DNA from: Aquarana catesbeiana
Taxonomy: Eukaryota > Chordata > Amphibia > Anura > Ranidae
Direction of reading: 5' to 3'
Assembly: GCF_042186555.1 (NCBI RefSeq)
Contig: NC_133328.1
Coordinates: forward strand, 62,775,685 to 62,839,684
Length of the DNA stretch: 64,000 bases
The notes below the pieces were generated by a model. It worked only from the letters and a program-made list of their open reading frames with translations. It had not been told where the DNA came from and did not search any database. The number at the start of each line of letters is the position of its first letter. Position 1 is the first letter of the stretch. Below, in pieces: positions 56,590-64,000 of this stretch. The position numbers and the translations under genes were made by a program.

Positions 56590-56905
56590 AATGAGTTAGA
56601 TGGAGTTTAGCTTTAATTTGGTAGTCACTTATGTAAAGTCCATCGAAATTTACTAGTCCATCTAACACTATCCTCTCCAGACAATGCTGCTCCCCAAGGG
56701 TGTCTCCGTTGCTCCTCCACTGATAAAGGAGCCACCATAAGACAGGAAATGTGCTACTGGCCAGAAAAACACGCAAAAATAAAGGAAAAATACAGCCACC
56801 AAAATAAAGGTATAAAGGTGAAAATAAAGGAAAAAAGACATCTAAGTATTGGTGAGCTGCAATATATTACATTTTTTGTTTTGTAGTTTAGATACGCTTT
56901 AAGTT
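56590..56905. other. Repeat unit next to the TTAA MITE
   Basis: AT-rich block that recurs at 59505-59816 as part of the segmental duplication. Its edge GTTTAGATACGCTTTAAG is related to sequence at 52487, so it is probably another MITE sharing the TTAA with its neighbour. Confidence 0.4.
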
Positions 56906-56930
56906 TTGGAGCTTTATCAGCTGATTGTGG

Positions 56931-57206
56931 CTAATCAGGAACAAACCCACCCAGAAAAGATTTATGATACTTTTCATCTGACAGCGGATCTACAGCAAAA
57001 GGCTCAAAGGCAGCTACAGCTGCAGAAATATCAGAAAATGATTCTGGATTAGAATAATGCTTACGGCCCCTATGTTCTGAGCTAACAGTCATATTTGCAC
57101 CACATATCTGGACATTGATTCCTTGGCAGCAATTGTTGCCTTTTGGAGACTCATCTTTACCACACAATACAAGCAAGGCTTGAATTTTTAATCTCCTGCA
57201 AAGATC
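56931..57206 (-). other. Exon-like open stretch, copy 1 (unknown protein)
   Basis: On the minus strand a TTTGCAG acceptor-like sequence near 57199-57206 is followed by an open frame of about 90 codons ending in TAG at 56931-56933. The peptide has non-repetitive, protein-like composition (INVQICGANMTVSSEHRG, then FSDISAAVAAFEPFAV, ending FLGGFVPD). I do not recognise it. It could be a terminal exon of a host gene or a fragment from a transposon. A second copy at 59841 shows amino-acid changes and an N-terminal disruption. Confidence 0.35.
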
Positions 57207-57629
57207 GCACCATGAGATCATCCTTACTTCTATTATTCAATCTTTCTATGCTTGTACGTGGCCTCATAAATCAGAAAAAGTGACTGATTGATGACAGCGT
57301 TTTATTGCAGAGGATTATCTTGTTTCAGGTAGCAGACTTAAGTCATATCTTGATAATATATTCCTCAGAATTGTCCTGATCTAGAACAATGCTTGCTCTT
57401 TCATCCTTTGCACACAGTTGTACTAATCATAGTGATGATAGATGAAGCAGATTTACTGCTAGATGTCAACTAAGGACAGCAACACAGAATTTGTTTATCA
57501 GGAATATGTTAAAAATGAATGACAATTATAGAGAAGTACTTAATCTTTTACCTCAATGTACTCTCACTAACATTATGTGTCATCAATAGGCATTCATAAA
57601 GCAAATCTAAAACCAAAAACCAAAATGAA

Positions 57630-57826
57630 CTGCTTCCTGCCCGGCCTATAATAATATACTGGCCATGCGGGAGCGCTGCCATCCTGGGTGGAATTCATAT
57701 GATGTTCCAGGATCGTCCCCTACGGGCCCTGCTGCAGGGCTATCTGTTACCTGCTGTGTACACCAGACACAGCAGGTGACAGGTCAGTGTACCAGGCCAC
57801 TGCCAGTACCATGTGATCACTGTGAC
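57630..57826. mobile_element. TTAA-family MITE start, truncated by the duplication
   Basis: Matches the first 200 bp of the element at 60536-61771 (GAACTGCTTCCTGCCCGGCC) and stops at the tandem junction. Confidence 0.6.
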
Positions 57827-57882
57827 ACTAGAAAAAATGTACACTTAAAAATGCTTGATGCACTTAAATGCTGCGTTTAGGC

Positions 57883-58675
57883 CAGTGTTAATTTCGCCTA
57901 CTAAAATATTTTCGTCGACTAAATTAACACTATTTTCGTCGACTAAAATACGACTAAAACAAAGACAATTGAAATGACTAAAATACGTCTAAAACTAAAA
58001 TGGCATTTTAGTCAAAAGACTAAAATACAACTAAAACTAAAATGGCATTTTAGTCAAAAGACTGTGACTAAAACTAAATTGAAATTTGACAACAAAATTA
58101 ACACTGCACTACCACATAAGAATCGGTAGGGGGCATCTACTAAGCTGCTGAAAGAAAAAAAATAAGAAAAAGGCTTTTCTTACTTTTTTTTATTGATATT
58201 TATTGTTGGTAATATATTCAGGTAATATGTGAAATGGCATTACAGCCAATAGAGTTTACAGTTTTTTTGGATTTTTTATATTTTCAAGTTCCACTTCTGC
58301 TTTTCAAAAAGAAATATTTTTGTTTGTTTATGAAACATGATTCTATTTATAAAGACGTTATATATCATAATGGCTAAATCTGTGTCTGTAGCGCATGTTC
58401 AACCCCCTAATACCAGAAATAATAACATGCTATTCGATTTTTACTCCAGGAGTATATAATGAGTTTGGCAATTTTGAAAAAAATTCTAAATAATGCATTT
58501 AAATTTAACTAAATCCATTAGATTTTAATTGACTAAAATCTACTGGAGATTTTAGTCTACTAAAATATGAATAAAACAATTCAGATGACTTAAATACAAC
58601 TAAAACTAAAATGGCATTTTAGTCAAAAGACTATAAATAAAACTAAATAGAAATTTGACAACAAAAATTACACTG
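57883..58675. mobile_element. hAT-type MITE rich in CTAAAATA, copy 2
   Basis: Starts CAGTGTTAATTTCGCC and ends AAAATTACACTG. Flanks GTTTAGGC (57875-57882) and GTTTAGGT (58676-58683) are an 8-bp duplication with one change. It shows the uninterrupted site TCAGGTAA near 58216 at which the foldback hAT entered copy 1. Confidence 0.75.
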
Positions 58676-58869
58676 GTTTAGGTTAGTCAAGTGTTTTTTC
58701 TGCCCCAAAGCTCCTCTCAAAAATGCACTTGTGAAGTCTGAAAAAGGCACAAATGTGCATGCACACAAAGGCTAAAAAAAGTTTCTTCTACAGGTTGAAA
58801 AAAAAAAAGGCAAATGTCTGTATAAGCAGCATTTTTTATGCCCAGTGCATGAGGCCTAGAGGTGTTTAA

Positions 58870-59500
58870 CTGCTTGCTGACTGCCACACGCCGATTTACA
58901 TCGGCAGTATGGCATGGGCAGGCAAAAGGCCGTACCTGTATGTCCCTTTGAATTTGCCGTGTCCCGCAAACTCTATGTTTGCCGGCGGCCCGCGATTGTG
59001 GCAAGGAGAGGCAGAACGGGGAGATGCCTATGTAAACAAGGCATTTCCCTGTTCTGCCTAGTGACATGACACAGATCTACTGCTCCCTGTCATCTGGAGC
59101 AGTGATCGCTGTCATGTGAGTGGAAGCCCATCCCCCCCACAGTTAGAATCACTCCCTAGGACACACTTAACCCCTTGATCGCCCCCTAGTGTTTAACCCC
59201 TTCCCTGCCAGTGTCATTTATACAGTAATCAGTGGCTATTTGTAGCTCTGATCGCTGTATAAATGACAATGGTCCCAAAATAGTGTCAAAACTGTCCGAT
59301 CTGTCCACCATAATGTCACAGTCCCGATAAAAATCGCAGATTGCAAGCTCTATTTGTGGGAAAAAAAGGACGTCAATTTAGTTTGGGTACGCATGACCGC
59401 ACAATTGTCAGCTAAAGCGACGCAGTGCCGAATCGCAAAAAATGCTCTGGTCAGGGGTCAGGGCTCTGGAAGGGGGTAAATCCATCCGGGGCTGAAGTGG
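58870..59500. mobile_element. TTAA-family MITE, copy 2 in duplication
   Basis: Flanked by TTAA (58866-58869, 59501-59504). It corresponds to 55657-56585 with about 300 bp deleted around 59340. Confidence 0.7.
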
Positions 59501-59828
59501 TTAAAATGAGTTAGTTGGAATTTAGCTTTAATTTGGTAGTCACTTATGTAAAGTCCATCGAAATTTATTAGTCCATCTAACATTATCCTCTCCAGACAAT
59601 GCTGCTCCCCAAGGGTGTCTCCGTTGCTCCTCCAATGATAAAGGAGCCACCATAAGACAGGAAATGTGTTACTGGCCAGAAAAACAGGCAAACATAAAGG
59701 AAAAATGCAGCCACCAAAATAAAGGTATAAAGGTGAAAATAAAGGAAAAAAGACATCTAAGGATTGGTGAGCAGCAATATATTACATTTTTTGTTTTGTA
59801 GTTTAGCTTTAAGTTTTGGAGCTTTATC

Positions 59829-60130
59829 AGCTGATTGTGGCTAATCAGGAACAAACCCACCCAGAAAAGATTTATGATACTTTTCATCTGACAGCGAATC
59901 TACAGCAAAAGGCTCAAAGGCAGCTACAGCTGCAGAAATATCAGAAAATGATTCTGGATTAGAATAAAGCTTACGGCCCCTATGTTCTGAGCTAACAGTC
60001 ATATTTGCACCACATATCTGGACATTGATTCCTGCCAAGCTTGGCAGCACTTGTTGCCTTTTGGAGTCTCATCTTTACCACACAATGACAAGCAAGGCTT
60101 AAATTTTTAATCTCCTGCAAAGATCGCACC
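59829..60130 (-). other. Exon-like open stretch, copy 2
   Basis: Second copy of 56931-57206. The frame ending FLGGFVPD is open over about 65 codons. A His-to-Leu and a Pro-to-Ser change are visible, and an insertion near 60035 (CCAAGCTTGG area) breaks the N-terminal part. The changes alter amino acids, which argues against strong constraint. Confidence 0.3.
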
Positions 60131-60535
60131 ATGAGATCATCCTTACTTCTATTATTCAATTTTTTTATGCTTGTACTTGGCCTCGTAAATCAGAAAAAGT
60201 GACTGATTGATGACAGCGTTTTATTGCAGAGGATTATCTTGTTTCAGGTAGCAGACTTAAGTCATATCTTGATAATATATTCCTCAGAATTGTCCTGATC
60301 TAGAACAATGCTTGCTCTTTAATCCTTTGCACATAGTTGTACTAATCATAGTGATGATAGATGAAGCAGATTTACTGCTAGATGTCAACTAAGGACAGCA
60401 ACACAGAATTTGTTTATCAGGAATATGTTAAAAATGAATGACAATTATAGAGAAGTACTGAATCTTGTACTCTCACTAACATTACATATCATCAATAGGC
60501 ATTCATAAAGCAAATCTAAAGCCAAAAACCAAAAT

Positions 60536-61771
60536 GAACTGCTTCCTGCCCGGCCTATAATAATATACTGGACGTGCGGGAGCGCTGCGATCCTGGGTGG
60601 AATTCATATGATGTCTTTCCAAGATCGCACCCTACGGGCCTTGCTGCAGGGCTATCTGTTACCTGCTGTGTCCACCAGACACAGCAAATGACAGGTCAGT
60701 GTACCAGGCCACTGCCATTACCATGTGATTGCTGTGACCAATCACAGCAGATCACATGACAATTGTAAACAATGATTGGCTTCCATTTATAACCAATCGT
60801 TGAGTACTATTGTGTTGATCTCTGTGATTGCTCACAGTGATCACATAGTACAGACAGGGCCAAACCAAGTGCATCTGTACCATGTGATAGCTGTGGCCAA
60901 TCACAGCTTCACAATAGTACACACTATATAAATGGATGTAATTCGTAAAATGGTTGCTTATGACAGTGATTATCACTGTTATAAGCAATCATAGCGTGTA
61001 AAAAAAAATCCTGATCACCTCTCCGGAGTAGTACAGTGTCACTATGGTAACACTGTATTGCTCTGGTCACAGTATGTAAAAAAGGTAAAATAAAATAAAA
61101 CAATGTAATAAAAAAAAGTTACAAAAATAGAATTATTATTATTTTTTTTAAAAGCATTTATTTATTTATTTGCATACTGTCACCAGTCAGTGTTCCTTAT
61201 CACCGCTAGACCAAAAAATTACAACTTTACAAAACTCACCATGCCTCTTAATAAATACCTTGGACTGTCTATTTTCCAAAAAGGGTCATTTGGGGATATT
61301 TGTACTGTCCTGGCATTTTTGGGCCTTAAGAGATGAGCCGTCGGTACATCAGAATTGATTCATTTTCAAATATACTGTATACACCATAGTTTGTGGACTC
61401 TATAACTTTTCTACAGACTAAATATACACTGATTTGGGCTATTTTTAACCAAAAAAATGTAGCAGAAAACATTTTGGCCTAAATATATAAGAAAGTTTAT
61501 TTATTTGCAGCATTTTATAACAGAAATGAAGACATTTTTTTCCAAAATATTCAGTCTTTTTTTGTTTATTTAGTAAAAAAAAAAAAAAAAACCCAGTGGT
61601 TATTAAATACCACCAAAATAAACCTCTATTTGTGTGACAAAAAATGATAAAAATTTTATATGGGTACAGTGTTGAATCAGTTATTTTCATCCAAAGTGTG
61701 ACAGCGCTGAAACCTGAAAATTGTTCTGGGCAGGAAGAGGGTGAAAGTGTCCGGTGTTGAAGTGGTAAACA
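60536..61771. mobile_element. TTAA-family MITE, about 1.24 kb
   Basis: Starts GAACTGCTTCCTGCCC and ends GTGTTGAAGTGGTAAAC; the terminal TTAA words are mutated on both sides. The interior contains CCAATCACAG inverted pairs (60733-60910), TGTCTATTTTCCAAAAAGGG (61267 on), also found in the 5.1-kb piggyBac-type element, and the TTTGTTTATTTAG/ACCACCAAAA block common to the family. Confidence 0.6.
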
Positions 61772-61865
61772 TGTTGCAGCTTTCCAATCTTTAGGTATGG
61801 TGGGTGCACTAATTTTGTTTTTTCCAGGCTTTTTATTTTTTATTTTGACCTGCTAATCCTGTTAA

Positions 61866-62389
61866 CCACTTCAGCCTCGGAAGAATTTACCCCCTTCCTG
61901 ACCAGAGCGTTTTTTGCGATTCGGTACTGCATCACTTTAACTGACAATTGCGCGGTCGTGCGACGTGGCTCCCAAACAAAATTGACGTCCTTTTTTTCCC
62001 ACAAATAGAGCTTTCTTTTGGTGGTATTTAATCACCTCTGCGATTTTTTGAGCTATAAACAAAATAAGAGCGACAATTTTGAAAAAAACGCATTATTTTT
62101 TAAATTTTGCTATAATAAATATCCCCCAAAAATATATAAAAAAATTTTTTTTCCCTCAGTTTAGGCCGATACGTATTCTACATATTTTTGGTAAAAAAAA
62201 ATCGCAATAAGCGTTTATTGATTGGTTTGCGCAAAAGTTATAGCGTTTACTAAATAGGGGATAGTTTTAATGGCCGCCGGCGCGCACGCAATGGCACGGC
62301 GGGGAATTTAAATGGACGTACAGGTACGCCCATTTGCCCAGCCGTGCCATTCTGCCGACGTACATCGTCGTGCGCCGGTCGGGAACCGG
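61866..62389. mobile_element. TTAA-family MITE, 524 bp
   Basis: TTAA at 61862-61865 and 62390-62393; ends CCACTTCAGCCTCGG and CGGTCGGGAACCGG. The left 400 bp closely follow the left end of the 5.1-kb element at 31367 (TACCCCCTTCCTGACCAGAG), so this is the clearest small relative of that element. Confidence 0.75.
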
Positions 62390-62393
62390 TTAA

Positions 62394-63000
62394 TATACCC
62401 TTGCGATCCATTCCTGGCTTTTTTATCTACTGTAACTGTGGAGGGAGCCATAATTATCAATTAGGTTGAACTTCAAACATGTCTGACTTTGTTCATCTCC
62501 ATTACATGGGGTTTGATGGAATTAGTAGTAGATACGTTCTGTGCTTCTAGGTCAGCTCACAAGAAGGACGCAGCAGTTTTGGCAAGATCAATAGGTATTT
62601 TCTGTACTTGCTAAAAATGTTCTAAGCCTGATAAAAGAACACTAACTCAGCCTCCATATCTAAGGACTGGTAAACTGCAATATATGACATTTTTTTGAGT
62701 TTTGAGTTTAGAGACACCTCAATTTTAGTCCATGACTAGGAAAATCTGTAAAAATGTCATGATCATAGTTTGTATCAAAAAGTCTTAAATTGTGATTACT
62801 CTATCCAATATGAATAGATTTTCTTTTTACAGACTGGTGTGTCAGTTCCAATTTTTTTTTTTTCTTTGAGAGCTTTTTTAAAATTTTAGAATATGTCACA
62901 AATACTCAAGCAATATTTTCAAAAAAGGGCCAAAGGAAAAAAGATATTGGTCTATGACATCATAAAGTAAAACTGTACAAAGCAAAAAAAGCCCTTTTCT
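62394..63000. other. Unassigned, MITE remnants
   Basis: The phrase AACTGCAATATATGACATTTTTT (62672 on) is related to 56862-56885. No gene recognised. Confidence 0.35.
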
Positions 63001-63004
63001 TTAA

Positions 63005-63813
63005 AACACCTCCCGTCCGCCGCATTGTCAAATGACGGGTGGGCGGCGGCTTTCTCGTTCTGGGAAGAGGTCATAGGACGTTGTCCCACCCTCGCCGCGC
63101 TTGCGTGCGCACAGCACTGCAATAGGTGGTGCGCTCTGTCCCTGGGACATGGTGCATCACCAATCTTAAAGCCGATGACAAGGCTCTTTATCCATGTGAT
63201 CAGCTGTGTCCAATCACAGCTGATCACGTGTAAACAAGTAAATGCCTGTAATTGGCACACTGACAACGTGTGAGGAGAGAATAGTCAGCAGGGGAGAGCT
63301 GCACAGATAATCAGGGCACAGATTATCAGTGCAGCCCCAACAGTGCCCAACAGTGATGCTAATCATGCTAATCAGTGCCCAGCAGTGATGCCAGTCAGTT
63401 ACCTCTAGCACTATAGGCACCCAAGATACCCCAAGCATTGCCCTCTCATTAAGACGGCCCTGCCTATCAGTGCCCATAAGTGTTACCTATCAGTGCCCAT
63501 CAGTGCTGCATATTAGTGCCGCCTACTGTATCAGTGCCCATCAGTGCTGCATATTAGTGCCTCCTCATCAGTGCCCTTTATTGCTGTGTCATCAGTGCCT
63601 ATTGGTGCCACCTCATCAATGCCTTTCAGTGCACCCTATCAGTGTTCATTAATGCAGCCTATCAGTGCCCATCTTAGCAAAAAATAAAAAACAAAATGGT
63701 GATTAAATACCACCAAAAGAAAGCTCTATCTGTCTCATTCAAAGTGCGTCAGCGCTGAAAGCTGAAAATTGGCCTGGGCAGGAAGGGGGTAAAAATGCCC
63801 AGGAGGCAAGTAG
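63005..63813. mobile_element. TTAA-family MITE with tandem repeats
   Basis: TTAA at 63001-63004 and 63814-63817. The right part GGAAGGGGGTAAAAATGCCC and the ACCACCAAAAGAAAGCTCTAT block (63707 on) mark the family. The left part contains a CAGCTGTG..CACAGCTG inverted pair (63200-63227). Confidence 0.55.
63325..63672. repeat. Degenerate tandem repeat (TATCAGTGCCCATCAGTG)
   Basis: More than a dozen units built on ATCAGTGCCCATCAGTGCTG with a period of roughly 18-34 bp, decaying towards both edges. It lies inside the TTAA MITE. Confidence 0.8.
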
Positions 63814-63817
63814 TTAA

Positions 63818-64000
63818 TATTGGTGAAACATGCACATTTACCATTACTAAAGGTGCCCATAGACATTAGAGCAGGGGAGCATCCATAATGTGCGCAGTGC
63901 ACCCGGCCCCAAAGGCAATGGGGCCCAATATACACTCACCGTATACACTGAGGGTGTGGTCCGCATATAGTACCACTGTTAACAGAATGCCCCAATGCAG
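63818..64000. other. Window end, unassigned
   Basis: No feature could be supported. The sequence is moderately GC-rich and is cut by the window edge. Confidence 0.3.

Larger units (their letters stand above)
52927..57826. repeat. Tandem segmental duplication, copy 1
   Basis: From CACTAGAAAAAATGTACAC (52927) onwards the sequence is repeated, in the same order and orientation, from 57827. Shared contents are a CTAAAATA-rich hAT MITE, a TTAA MITE, an exon-like open stretch and the start of a second TTAA MITE. The copies differ by substitutions, by the foldback hAT at 53332-54983 (only here) and by about 300 bp missing from copy 2 in the TTAA MITE. The junction at 57826 joins GCTGTGAC-like sequence to ACTAGAAAA. 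Confidence 0.8.
57827..60738. repeat. Tandem segmental duplication, copy 2
   Basis: Same order as 52927-57826 without the foldback hAT. After about 60738 (GCTGTGACCAATCACAG) the sequence continues into the complete TTAA MITE, showing that this is the original right edge. Confidence 0.8.

Noticed and set aside
63325..63672. Regular repeats resembling a CRISPR array
   Set aside because: Units have variable period and no unique spacers of constant length; the setting is a vertebrate MITE.

Overview
This window is intergenic DNA from a vertebrate, most likely an anuran amphibian of the ranid type. It has no operons or ribosome binding sites. It is packed with eukaryotic transposable elements: endogenous retroviruses, a Penelope-like element, an L1-type LINE, piggyBac-, hAT- and PIF/Harbinger-type DNA transposons, a probable DIRS-type fragment, microsatellites and minisatellites. 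The ranid assignment rests on recalled familiarity with the TTAA-flanked 'CCACTTCAGCCCCGG' repeat family, not on a search. I see no complete host gene; two short exon-like open stretches are reported as candidates only.

Layout. 1-2.2 kb is unassigned except for one possible terminal exon. 2.25-10.4 kb is a nest: an outer inverted-repeat element, a TTAA-flanked MITE inside it, and inside that a complete minus-strand endogenous retrovirus (ERV1, 2847-9642) with LTRs that look identical and an interior almost without genes. 11.9-13.0 kb is a foldback element carrying a 434-bp Harbinger MITE. 13.2-18.3 kb is an old plus-strand retrovirus (ERV2) with a tRNA-Arg primer site and integrase remnants.

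19.0-48.6 kb is one retrovirus (ERV3; tRNA-Pro primer site, gag, protease, integrase tail, env) stretched to 29.5 kb by insertions. A Penelope-like inverted dimer (20338-42097) sits in its leader. An L1-type LINE (27985-39465) sits in one Penelope copy. A 5.1-kb piggyBac-type element (31367-36448) sits in the LINE ORF2. Separately, a truncated hAT transposase gene occupies the place of the missing RT and most of the integrase.

48.7-52.4 kb holds a second 434-bp Harbinger MITE and a probable DIRS-type gag on the minus strand, split by a 2.05-kb hAT element that carries a 20-bp minisatellite. 52.9-60.7 kb is a tandem segmental duplication (unit about 4.9 kb) of MITEs plus an exon-like open stretch; a 1.65-kb foldback hAT is present in the first copy only. 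60.5-63.8 kb is a row of TTAA-flanked MITEs.

These parts do not work together as a pathway. The window is a layered record of insertions whose order can be read from target-site duplications. The most informative items are the Penelope dimer that integrated as one unit, the recently moved but gene-poor ERV1, and the piggyBac transposase remnant inside a member of the TTAA MITE family. I found no convincing undescribed cellular system.
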